The notes beneath the pieces are model-generated. The model did not search any database and was not told the origin of the DNA. It was given only the letters and a program-made list of their open reading frames with translations. Below are positions 5,325 through 11,932 of a DNA stretch of 11,932 bases, in pieces; position 1 is the stretch's first letter; each line of letters opens with the position of its first letter. Location: contig JAUWDQ010000059.1 in assembly GCA_030608745.1 (NCBI GenBank), positions 1-11,932 of the forward strand, read 5' to 3'. Made by a program: the position numbers and the translations under genes. The stretch comes from Pseudomonadota bacterium (GTDB lineage Bacteria > Desulfobacterota > BSN033 > WVXP01 > G020346125).

Positions 5325-6143
5325 ATGAAACGGGATGGTGAATTTCAAGCGCTGGCCCAGGTCATGGACCGCCTGCGGGGAAAAGATGGGTGTCCATGGG
5401 ATAAAAAACAGACCTTTGAAAGCCTGAAGACCTTTCTCATCGAGGAGGTCTACGAGATCCTTGAGGCAATCGATGAGGGCTCTCCAGAAGGGTTAAAGGA
5501 AGAGTTGGGGGACCTTTTAATGCACATATTCTTTTTGGCTCAAATCTCGAAGGAGAGGGGGAACTTCGACATTAACGATGTTGCAAGGTCGGCCGTCACC
5601 AAAATGGTCAATCGCCACCCCCATGTCTTCGGCGGAACCAGGGCATCCACCCCCGAAGAAGTCGAGGTCAATTGGTCGGAATTGAAGCGTAGGGAGAAAG
5701 GTAAATCCAAGGCTATCTCCCTGCTCAATGATATCCCCCTTCACCTCCCGGCACTGCTGAGAGCCTACCGGCTCACCCAAAGGGCCTCAAGGGTTGGTTT
5801 CGACTGGGAGTGCATAGCAGACCTATTCGAAAAAATCGAGGAGGAATTGAAGGAGTTTAAAGAGGCCCTTCGAGAGGGCGACAAAAAGCGAATCGGGGCT
5901 GAGTATGGCGATCTCCTTTTCGCCTTGGCCAATGTAGGAAGGTTCATCAAGATCAATCCCGAAGAGGCCGTGAGGAAGGCAATCTCAAAATTCATTACTC
6001 GCTTCCAGTACATGGAAAGGGTGCTCGCCAAAAGGAAAAAGAGCCTGAAGGAGGCTTCTCTTCGGGAAATGGACCAAATCTGGGAGGAGGCCAAGGCATT
6101 GGAACCCCTCAATTCCCATAACAAAGCAACTCCGCAACGTTGA
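5325..6143 (+). CDS. mazG: Nucleoside triphosphate pyrophosphohydrolase MazG
   Basis: MazG hydrolyses (d)NTPs to the monophosphate and pyrophosphate, clearing non-canonical nucleotides; in E. coli it also lowers ppGpp during starvation. The 272-aa chain has the two tandem MazG domains of the full-length enzyme. Domain 1 carries the Mg-binding EE..E (E40, E41, E44) and EELGD (59-63) in a GCPWDKKQTFESLK context, followed by NRHPHVFG (96-103). Domain 2 follows VGFDW (157-161) with EEELKE (172-177) and EYGD (193-196). The ATG at 5325 follows AAAGGAG at 5309-5315. Its last 35 bp overlap the convergent HD-GYP gene and no terminator separates them, so the two transcripts must be antisense to each other at their 3' ends. 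Confidence 0.95.
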   Translation: MKRDGEFQALAQVMDRLRGKDGCPWDKKQTFESLKTFLIEEVYEILEAIDEGSPEGLKEELGDLLMHIFFLAQISKERGNFDINDVARSAVTKMVNRHPHVFGGTRASTPEEVEVNWSELKRREKGKSKAISLLNDIPLHLPALLRAYRLTQRASRVGFDWECIADLFEKIEEELKEFKEALREGDKKRIGAEYGDLLFALANVGRFIKINPEEAVRKAISKFITRFQYMERVLAKRKKSLKEASLREMDQIWEEAKALEPLNSHNKATPQR

Positions 6144-7596
6144 GCTGATATTCATTGGGGTCGAGGGGCTTGGCGATGGCATTCTTGTGTTTTCCCTTCT
6201 CGTCATCTACCTCCGCCAAATCGATTGCTCCCCTTCCCTTATACTCCCCGTCCTGAAAATGGATCCGTAATACCTTCGGCCGATCAATCAACTCCATGTC
6301 CTTGTTGGGGGCAACTACAATGCCCATCTCCCCATTACCAAGGATCACAAGGGTACCAACGGGATAAACACCGATCATATGCACGAACAGCTTCACTAAC
6401 GTTGGATCGAAATCCCTGCCGCCTCGTTCCAACAGGAGGCCCGTTGTCCGATCGGAAAAGACGGGGAAAAGCCGATAGGAGGGAGATCGTACGAGGTTAT
6501 CGTAAAAATCGCCAATGGCGATTATCTTTCCGAACAGCGTAACTTCCCTTTTGGCGGCCAACTTTGGATACCCCGTCAGATCCTCTTTCATATGATGTTC
6601 AAATGCCGTCTCGATCATCCTCGCCGTGGTTTCATTCCAACCATTCGCCTCAACAATGGTCTCCACGCCATAAATCGGATGCTTCTGTATAACCTTCCAC
6701 TCATCGGCGGTCAGCTGGCCCGACTTGTTCAGGATCGATTGCGGGATCCTAATCTTCCCGATGTCGTGGAAGAGGCTTGCGATACCCAGTTGAACGAGAT
6801 TTTTCTTGGGGAGTTCCAATTGGAGCCCCAAAGCGATGGAATAGATTGCCACGTTCACGGAATGATTGTATACGTACTGGCCATAGTCCTTTATCATGGC
6901 CAAACCTAAAAGGATATACTCATCTTCCATAAAAAAGGTCGCAATCTGTTGCATCAGCCTTTTGGCCTTCCTCATATTGAATGCCTTCCCATCTGCTACA
7001 TCTTCCATGATTTCCCGTACGATCCCAATGGCCGCAAAATAGAGTTCCCTGGCATAGCGCCTTCTCTCGGCCGTTTGGGGGAGAGTCTCCTCCTTTAACT
7101 CCACCCTAGCCACGGTAATGGAATTGATCTCCCGAGCGATGAATTCCTTCATCAGGAAGCGGGGGTTATTTTCATCCCCCTCCTTCAATGCCACCAGGAG
7201 AAAGATTAACTCCTTCAATTCCCTATCATCTAAGGGATTACGGATCTCGAGTTTCCCGATCCGGAGTCCTATCAAATTCCTCATGAACGATTTGAAAACG
7301 GTATGATCCTCCGGTTTCCCCTGAATTTTCCGGTCGTTCACGAGGAGGCCTTCATCAGCGATCCCCAAGGTAATCCCCCCCTCGGAAAGGATGAGGTGAT
7401 TGATTAAGCGGAGATACTCAGAGATCGACTGATCAAGGGCAACGTTATCGGCCCCATGAACCTGGGCGGCCTTCATGAGGCTATGGAGGCCCAGGATAAA
7501 CTGGCTCCTCATTTGCCTCACCTCCATAACCGGTGGTGGAGGTTTGACCCAATCGGGGGTAACGAACCGAACCTTCTCCTTCTCCTCGTCAACCAT
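6109..7596 (-). CDS. HD-GYP domain protein (probable cyclic-di-GMP phosphodiesterase family)
   Basis: HD-GYP enzymes hydrolyse cyclic-di-GMP using a di- or tri-iron site. The 495-aa product has no signal peptide or membrane segment and is probably cytosolic. Residues ~28-135 form an N-terminal helical/beta region, ~136-240 a helical linker, ~240-410 the HD-GYP domain and ~411-495 a beta-rich C-terminal extension. Visible metal-site residues are H245, H277-D278 (HDIGKIRIP), H306 (KHPIYG), H334-H335 and D363. The GYP (342-344) is intact. The surrounding signature departs from the usual HHExxDGxGYP and DxYDAL patterns: here HHMKEDLTGYP and DFYDNLVRSPSYR, so activity or substrate may differ. The ATG at 7596 follows AAGGGG and lies 9 nt after the HEAT-repeat gene, so the two are an operon. 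Its 3' end overlaps mazG. Confidence 0.88.
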   Translation of the reverse strand: MVDEEKEKVRFVTPDWVKPPPPVMEVRQMRSQFILGLHSLMKAAQVHGADNVALDQSISEYLRLINHLILSEGGITLGIADEGLLVNDRKIQGKPEDHTVFKSFMRNLIGLRIGKLEIRNPLDDRELKELIFLLVALKEGDENNPRFLMKEFIAREINSITVARVELKEETLPQTAERRRYARELYFAAIGIVREIMEDVADGKAFNMRKAKRLMQQIATFFMEDEYILLGLAMIKDYGQYVYNHSVNVAIYSIALGLQLELPKKNLVQLGIASLFHDIGKIRIPQSILNKSGQLTADEWKVIQKHPIYGVETIVEANGWNETTARMIETAFEHHMKEDLTGYPKLAAKREVTLFGKIIAIGDFYDNLVRSPSYRLFPVFSDRTTGLLLERGGRDFDPTLVKLFVHMIGVYPVGTLVILGNGEMGIVVAPNKDMELIDRPKVLRIHFQDGEYKGRGAIDLAEVDDEKGKHKNAIAKPLDPNEYQLNVAELLCYGN

Positions 7597-7605
7597 GTTA
7601 ACCCC

Positions 7606-9339
7606 TTAAGACAGTTCCACCAATGCCCGGCGACACGCTTCGCGCAGTGACTCGTCCCGCGATCCCGCGCCCACCTCGAGCACCTCCTTCGCCTCCTGTG
7701 TCCCGATCCTGATCAGGGTCTCAATGGCACAGGCCCGGATCTCCTCTGCCTTAGCCCGCCCGAACCATTTTCTCCCCTCTACGAGAGAGTACAACAGGGG
7801 AATGGAACTGTTCGATCGTATCATTCCAATCGCCTTAAAAAAGGCCTTGATCTCTTGCAATTCCTTCTTATAGAACTCCTTCGATAGCATTCTTTCCATA
7901 AGGGGAGTCAAAGCCTCCTCCCCCATCCTTGCCAGGTTGAGGGCTGCGTTTCCCCTTATTTTGATATCCTGATCTTCCAGGGAGCGAACCATGTGCTGCA
8001 TCGCCTCGGCCCCCCCGATTAGTCCCAAGGCCTGAAGGGCCTCCCTTCTCACCCGCACGTCCTCATGTTGAAGGGCTTTCCCAATATGTGGAACGGCTTC
8101 CTCTTTCCCGATTCGTCCGAGTATATAGACGATATTACGGACGAGATACCATCTCTTATCCTCGAGAAATGGGGCCATCAGCTCGATATGATCCTTGCCC
8201 ACCTTCGAAAGCGCATCGCAGATGATCCTTCTCGGTTTTGAACCGCTGAGATTGCCCAATAACTTACAAAGATGGGGGATTGAATTTCGCTGAAGGAGAA
8301 GGAAATAGTCGAAAGCGCCCTTTATATCCGAAAATTCATTCCCTCTTAATATATTCCCGATGATCTCTATTCTCGACGATTCGCCGCCCTCGATGATCGT
8401 CTTCTTGATGAGATTACTTTGCCACTCCTGAAGCTTGTTCGAATTCAGAAGGATATAGAGCTGTTTCAGGATCTGACTGGCTTGCCTAAAGTCCCCTCTC
8501 CCCAAGAGTGATTCGATAACTCGATTTAAAAAAGGGACGAAGGCATCAAAGCCTTCGGGCTTTCTCTCCAGGGGCATAACCTCGGATAGGGTCCCGATGG
8601 CATGAAAACAGAATTCAGGCTGGATCTCGATATCTACCCTCTCTTTTAGGGCCTTTATCTCTTCAGGTTGAACTCGCAATTGATCCTTCGAAACCTCCAA
8701 GCCATCCCCCTCCAACCGTTGGTGGGAAAACCCCGGATCCAGTCCATGTTCCTTGATTAATTCCCCTTGTTGATAGCTAGGTATAGGTGTTGGGGTCAAT
8801 GCCTTGCGAAAATCCTCCACATTCTCGGCAAATTCGATGGGAGATTCCTCCAGGTAATATTGGCCTGTCACGTAATGGATATGTTGGAAATCACGCTCCC
8901 ACAAAAGGGTAATTAAATCATCCTCCAAGGGATTGAGCGTATCGGCTTTCGCGACGACATCCATGAAATCTACCACTTCCCACTCTTGCAATCCCTTCTC
9001 AAATCGTATCTGCTCGAGGCCTTCCCGGTAAAAGCGAAAGGCCAGACTGCTCTTGGCCTCTGTATTCTCGTAAACGATCTCGTCCTTATAATAGATCCCA
9101 TACTCCGCGATATCCCAGGTCAGGTAGTCAACCTTTTCGAGGAAAAATCGAAATTTATCCATCAACTGATCTTGCAATGTCCTCATGGTAGGGTCGTTCA
9201 AAGAGTATGTCTGATAAGCGCTTACGGTTTTGACGAAGTGATTGGTGAGATCCCTGGTCCAAACGAGTTCGTCTTCCGGTCGAAAGGCGTTCGGATTCCC
9301 GAGAGTATTACCCCCTTTTTCTTCTCTCTCCTCCACCAT
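7606..9339 (-). CDS. HEAT-repeat protein, operon partner of the HD-GYP gene
   Basis: The 577-aa protein has an N-terminal region (~28-156) rich in the same pattern seen in the HD-GYP protein downstream, a charged low-complexity linker (~170-230), a helical middle part and a C-terminal solenoid of about five or six HEAT/Armadillo-type repeats (~352-577), with units such as VRVRREALQALGLIG and IKIRGNAALNLARMG. HEAT solenoids are protein-binding scaffolds, so a structural or adaptor role toward the HD-GYP protein is likely but inferred. There is no signal peptide or catalytic motif. The frame remains open to a TTG at 9366, but that lies at the predicted transcription start, so the ATG at 9339 is chosen; its Shine-Dalgarno is poor (GGTG). 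The specific function is unknown. Confidence 0.85.
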   Translation of the reverse strand: MVEEREEKGGNTLGNPNAFRPEDELVWTRDLTNHFVKTVSAYQTYSLNDPTMRTLQDQLMDKFRFFLEKVDYLTWDIAEYGIYYKDEIVYENTEAKSSLAFRFYREGLEQIRFEKGLQEWEVVDFMDVVAKADTLNPLEDDLITLLWERDFQHIHYVTGQYYLEESPIEFAENVEDFRKALTPTPIPSYQQGELIKEHGLDPGFSHQRLEGDGLEVSKDQLRVQPEEIKALKERVDIEIQPEFCFHAIGTLSEVMPLERKPEGFDAFVPFLNRVIESLLGRGDFRQASQILKQLYILLNSNKLQEWQSNLIKKTIIEGGESSRIEIIGNILRGNEFSDIKGAFDYFLLLQRNSIPHLCKLLGNLSGSKPRRIICDALSKVGKDHIELMAPFLEDKRWYLVRNIVYILGRIGKEEAVPHIGKALQHEDVRVRREALQALGLIGGAEAMQHMVRSLEDQDIKIRGNAALNLARMGEEALTPLMERMLSKEFYKKELQEIKAFFKAIGMIRSNSSIPLLYSLVEGRKWFGRAKAEEIRACAIETLIRIGTQEAKEVLEVGAGSRDESLREACRRALVELS

Positions 9340-9374
9340 ATGAACACCAAAAAATGAAGGGCTCAATACTTGTT

Positions 9375-9403
9375 ATAATGTCCTCTCTGAGGGGATTTGT
9401 CAA
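9375..9403 (-). promoter_or_regulatory. Sigma70-type promoter of the HEAT/HD-GYP operon
   Basis: On the minus strand a perfect TTGACA (9398-9403) is followed after exactly 17 bp by CATTAT (9375-9380, 4 of 6). Predicted transcription starts near 9367-9368, leaving a leader of about 29 nt before the ATG at 9339. This supports the shorter start of the HEAT-repeat protein. Confidence 0.7.
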
Positions 9404-9452
9404 CCTTTATATCTAATTTCCTCAATTTTTCCCATTAGTTACAAAACTCCCG

Positions 9453-9481
9453 TTGAAAAAAGGAAGCTAAAATGATATCAA
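9453..9481 (+). promoter_or_regulatory. Candidate promoter for rsmI
   Basis: TTGAAA (9453-9458, 5 of 6) and TATCAA (9476-9481, 4 of 6) are separated by 17 bp, about 45 nt upstream of the rsmI start. With the HEAT-operon promoter it makes a divergent pair in a 186-bp intergenic region. Confidence 0.5.
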
Positions 9482-9525
9482 GGATGGTAAATCGGTAGAG
9501 CACCACTTTTTAGAATGGAGGCTTA

Positions 9526-10227
9526 ATGGACAAGGATGGCCCGGGAAAAGGGATTCTCTATATCGTATCAACTCCCATCGGCAACCTGGACGATATTACC
9601 CTGAGGGCCCTTAAGACCCTTAGGCATGTTGACCTCATCGCTGCAGAGGATACTCGAAGGACAAGGAAGCTCCTCTCCTACTTTGATATCCATACTCCGT
9701 TGGTCAGTTATTTCGAACACAATGAGTTGAAGAAAATAGATAAGCTCTTATCCCATATGAAAAGGGGAAAGGAGATCGCCCTCGTATCCGATGCGGGAAC
9801 TCCTGGGATATCGGACCCCGGATATCGACTTGTCCAGCAGGCCATCGAAAGGGGAATTCCGGTCATTCCAATTCCGGGCCCATCGGCTGTCATCGCTGCT
9901 CTGAGCATTTCGGGTCTGCCCACGGATAGTTTCACCTTCGCCGGTTTTTTGCCCAAAAAGGGGGGAAAGCGAAGGAAGCTCTTGGAAAAGTTGGGGGATC
10001 TGGATGGGACATCGATCCTCTACGAATCTCCCCATCGCCTCATGAGGACGCTGGAGGACCTCCTCGAGGTCTGTGGAGACCGGCAGATCGTAATCACCCG
10101 TGAACTAACTAAGGCCTTCGAAGAAGCAATCCGGGGCAGTATCAGAGAGGTCATCAATACCCATGAGGGCAGGAGGATCAAAGGTGAGGTTACTATCGTT
10201 CTGGCCGGTAAGGGAAGGAAGGGATAG
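9526..10227 (+). CDS. rsmI: 16S rRNA (cytidine-1402-2'-O)-methyltransferase RsmI, short form
   Basis: RsmI methylates the ribose of C1402 in the decoding centre of 16S rRNA, using SAM. It belongs to the tetrapyrrole-methylase-like (SPOUT-independent) fold. The 233-aa product shows the family blocks in order: VSTPIGNLDDIT (14-25), AAEDTRRTRKLL (39-50), LVSDAGTPGISDPG (86-99), PGPSA (117-121) and YESPHRL (166-172). The ATG at 9526 follows GGAGG with 4 nt spacing. It is shorter than the ~280-290 aa of E. coli RsmI and ends soon after GEVTIVLAG, so it lacks the small C-terminal extension. Similar short forms exist in other bacteria, so I do not call it truncated. The next + strand gene follows after about 150 nt. 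Confidence 0.94.
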   Translation: MDKDGPGKGILYIVSTPIGNLDDITLRALKTLRHVDLIAAEDTRRTRKLLSYFDIHTPLVSYFEHNELKKIDKLLSHMKRGKEIALVSDAGTPGISDPGYRLVQQAIERGIPVIPIPGPSAVIAALSISGLPTDSFTFAGFLPKKGGKRRKLLEKLGDLDGTSILYESPHRLMRTLEDLLEVCGDRQIVITRELTKAFEEAIRGSIREVINTHEGRRIKGEVTIVLAGKGRKG

Positions 10228-10376
10228 GCAGATTCATAAAGTCAAGGGCTTCGATCCATCGGTCCCTGAGGGAATCATTTTCTCCGGATTGGTGCTGGAT
10301 AAGCGAATCGCGGGACTTTACGGAATTGGATGTGGGAGGAGAAGCACTAAGCCCTTCATGGGTGGAACAATATACC

Positions 10377-11318
10377 GTGAAATTTAATCTACGATTTCAG
10401 CAACGGAAACCCTTCGATGTGGTGGGCCTAGGGCTCAATGCAGTCGATTTTCTCTGCGTCATCCCAAGATTTCCCACCTTTGACACCAAAACCGAAATAG
10501 TGCACTACGAAAAACAGGGCGGGGGACAGGTGGCCACGGCCATGGTTGTTTGCTCAAAATGGGGTTTAAGGACGAAATATATCGGCAAAGTGGGGGAAAA
10601 CGATCTGGGGATGTTCTCATTGAAAAGTATAAGGAAAGCCGGGGTTGATACCTCGAGCGTAACCGTCCAGAGGGGCGCCACGAACCAATTTGCCTTCATT
10701 CTCATCGATAAAGATTCAGGAGAAAGGACCATCATATGGCATAGGGATAAGAAACTCCTCTATAAGGAAGGCCAGCTTTCCAGGGAAGACGTATGCAAGG
10801 GGAAAATCCTCCATGTGGATGGTCATGATATCGAGGCCACAATAAAAGCGATCAAATGGGCTCAGGGGGAGGGCATCTTTACGGTCATCGATGCCGACAA
10901 GGTGGAGGAAAAGACCCCGGAGCTCATCAGGGATGTAGACTTCCTCATCACTTCTTCCACCTTTGGGCCGAAATTAACGGGCATCAAGGATAAGGAGAAA
11001 GCCCTGTTGGCTTTGAAGAGGTATAATAAAGGATTTCTCTGTGCCACCTTGGGAAAGGAGGGAGCCATGGCGGTGCTGGGGGATCGAATTGTCTATTCAA
11101 AGGGGTTTGAAGTGGAGGCCGTGGATACGACGGGGGCGGGAGATATCTTTCACGCCGGTTTTATCTATGGGCTCATCAGAAACTGGGATGCGCTGGAAAT
11201 CCTCCGATTTGCCAATGCGGTGGCGGCCCTGAAGTGTACTCGAGTGGGAGGGAGATCGGCCCCCGCGCTGGAGGAGGTGGACTCCTTCCTCAGTATTTCG
11301 ACCAACACATTCAGCTAA
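10377..11318 (+). CDS. PfkB-family (ribokinase-like) carbohydrate kinase
   Basis: PfkB kinases phosphorylate sugars or nucleosides with ATP. The 313-aa protein (from GTG 10377) has the N-terminal DVVGLGLNAVDFL strand, a Gly-rich GGGQVATA (48-55), and the C-terminal signature DTTGAGDIFHAGF (250-262) with the catalytic Asp in GAGD at 256. The substrate is not readable from sequence: ribose, fructose, tagatose-6-P, nucleosides and others are all served by this fold. The start is uncertain. The frame is open to a TTG at 10326, but its first 17 codons look unlike the family, and the GTG at 10377 has GGTGGA 10 nt upstream and gives the expected distance to the first strand. It follows rsmI on the same strand and is 43 bp from the PilZ gene, so the three may be co-transcribed. 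Confidence 0.88.
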   Translation: MKFNLRFQQRKPFDVVGLGLNAVDFLCVIPRFPTFDTKTEIVHYEKQGGGQVATAMVVCSKWGLRTKYIGKVGENDLGMFSLKSIRKAGVDTSSVTVQRGATNQFAFILIDKDSGERTIIWHRDKKLLYKEGQLSREDVCKGKILHVDGHDIEATIKAIKWAQGEGIFTVIDADKVEEKTPELIRDVDFLITSSTFGPKLTGIKDKEKALLALKRYNKGFLCATLGKEGAMAVLGDRIVYSKGFEVEAVDTTGAGDIFHAGFIYGLIRNWDALEILRFANAVAALKCTRVGGRSAPALEEVDSFLSISTNTFS

Positions 11319-11361
11319 AGATTTTTGTTGTGAATGGGCTGTTGTCGATGTGGAGGTGAAT

Positions 11362-11766
11362 ATGGAAGACGTCAAGGAATATAAAGGAGCTGAAAGGAGG
11401 GTATGCCCGCGGTTTCAGATAATATTTCCTGTTTTTCTGAGATTTTCAGTCATAAAAGAAGGGAACCCTACCATATTGGAACTGGGAGGGGTAACCGTTG
11501 ACATCTCCCTTGAGGGGGTGAAGCTCTTAATACCCAAGAAGGCTGACGTCCTTTCCTCCATTGAAGACGCAAAGGAGGGGCGAGGCGTAGATGTGGGGGT
11601 GGAAATCGTTACGGAGAAAAAGAGGATCAAGGCCGTTGGAGATGTCCGATGGTTTAAGGTCGAAGAACAGAACCAGGTAGCGGTTGGCATACTTTTGAAG
11701 GGAATGGGCAGAGAAGATAGAAAGATCTGGGAGGATTTGGTCAAGTCCATCGCCTTATCTCTGTAG
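11362..11766 (+). CDS. PilZ domain protein (probable cyclic-di-GMP receptor)
   Basis: PilZ domains bind cyclic-di-GMP through RxxxR and D/NxSxxG motifs and then alter partner proteins in motility, exopolysaccharide or related outputs. Both are visible in this 134-aa single-domain protein: RVCPR (13-17) and DISLEG (47-52). The rest shows the expected beta-barrel pattern, ending in a helix (EDRKIWEDLVKSI). The ATG at 11362 has GGAGG 5 nt upstream; an in-frame GTG at 11350 overlaps that site and is rejected. No membrane segment or additional domain is seen. It is the last + strand gene of the rsmI-pfkB-PilZ group. Binding of c-di-GMP is inferred from the intact motifs; the partner is unknown. 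Confidence 0.9.
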   Translation: MEDVKEYKGAERRVCPRFQIIFPVFLRFSVIKEGNPTILELGGVTVDISLEGVKLLIPKKADVLSSIEDAKEGRGVDVGVEIVTEKKRIKAVGDVRWFKVEEQNQVAVGILLKGMGREDRKIWEDLVKSIALSL

Positions 11767-11797
11767 GGGCTTCCATGTCATCGAATATAGAAAACTC

Positions 11798-11932
11798 TCA
11801 GGTCATATCGGGCCTCAGGTTTGAGTTAGCTTTTCTTGACCTGGCGGCGATTAGACGTTTCGCGAAATCTTTCGCCTCATCTGGAATCCTGCATCTCACC
11901 GCCTTTTCGTGAAGCGCCTTAGTGGCATCTAT
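11798..11932 (-). CDS. C-terminal end of a possible unidentified protein (5' truncated)
   Basis: A minus-strand frame enters from the right edge and runs 44 codons to TGA (11798-11800). The residues are charged and helix-like (KALHEKAVRCRIPDEAKDFA), unlike a typical shadow frame, and the ending RPDMT is plausible. A competing + strand frame (11774-11911, 45 codons) with an AGGGG-like site looks less protein-like. No family is recognised. If real, it converges on the PilZ gene with 31 bp between stops and no terminator visible. Confidence 0.4.
   Translation of the reverse strand: MDATKALHEKAVRCRIPDEAKDFAKRLIAARSRKANSNLRPDMT

Noticed and set aside
9340..9366. TTG start at 9366 for the HEAT-repeat protein
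   Set aside because: It lies at the predicted transcription start and has no ribosome site.
9480..9525. tRNA-like words (GGTAAATCGGTAGAGC) upstream of rsmI
   Set aside because: There is no acceptor stem, anticodon arm or T arm around them; the resemblance to a D-arm is chance or a very short remnant.
10163..10387. 74-codon + strand frame spanning the rsmI end and the gap before pfkB
   Set aside because: It starts deep inside rsmI in another frame with no ribosome site; the part in the gap shows no recognisable protein pattern.
11774..11911. 45-codon + strand frame after the PilZ gene
   Set aside because: It has a weak ribosome site but shadow-like composition; the opposite strand reads more like protein. 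Not resolved with certainty.

Overview
The window looks like ordinary chromosomal DNA from a free-living, probably anaerobic bacterium of roughly 50% GC. Gene content and style (a moaA-moaC-MOSC-mogA cofactor operon, a HEAT-repeat protein paired with an HD-GYP protein that has a long N-terminal region, a PilZ protein, GTG/TTG starts, tightly packed genes) recall Desulfobacterota or a neighbouring phylum. That placement is an impression from family resemblance, not a computed result.

Layout, left to right. (1) 1-257: the last 29 codons of an unidentified + strand gene, then a short noncoding stretch with a G/T-rich degenerate repeat. (2) 258-1655 (+): tilS, the tRNA-Ile lysidine synthase. (3) 1652-4494 (-): a molybdenum-cofactor operon, read right to left: a 79-aa unknown acidic-tailed protein, two possible mini-ORFs, moaA, moaC, a MOSC-domain protein and mogA. 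Genes overlap or nearly touch, and the mogA stop interlocks with the tilS stop. (4) 4495-5324: about 830 bp without a convincing gene. It holds a promoter for the moa operon, a bidirectional terminator-like hairpin, and a roughly 440-bp element bounded by a long imperfect inverted repeat with nested hairpins. (5) 5325-6143 (+): mazG, which overlaps the end of the next gene convergently. (6) 6109-9339 (-): a two-gene signalling-type operon (HEAT-repeat protein, then HD-GYP protein) behind a good sigma70-type promoter. (7) 9526-11766 (+): rsmI (short form), a PfkB-family sugar kinase and a PilZ protein. (8) 11798-11932 (-): the C-terminal end of a possible unidentified gene running off the window.

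How they fit together. moaA and moaC carry out the first step of molybdopterin synthesis (GTP to cyclic pyranopterin monophosphate) and mogA adenylates molybdopterin before metal insertion; the MOSC protein between them probably handles a sulfur- or cofactor-related step. tilS and rsmI act on the translation apparatus, and mazG is a nucleotide-pool house-cleaning enzyme. The HD-GYP and PilZ proteins are both of cyclic-di-GMP families, one normally a hydrolase and the other a receptor. They flank rsmI and pfkB but are not in one transcription unit.

No clear new defence, mobile or biosynthetic system is visible. The most unusual items are the long inverted-repeat element at 4796-5233, the chain of tiny ORFs in front of moaA, and the apparently shared N-terminal domain of the neighbouring HEAT-repeat and HD-GYP proteins.
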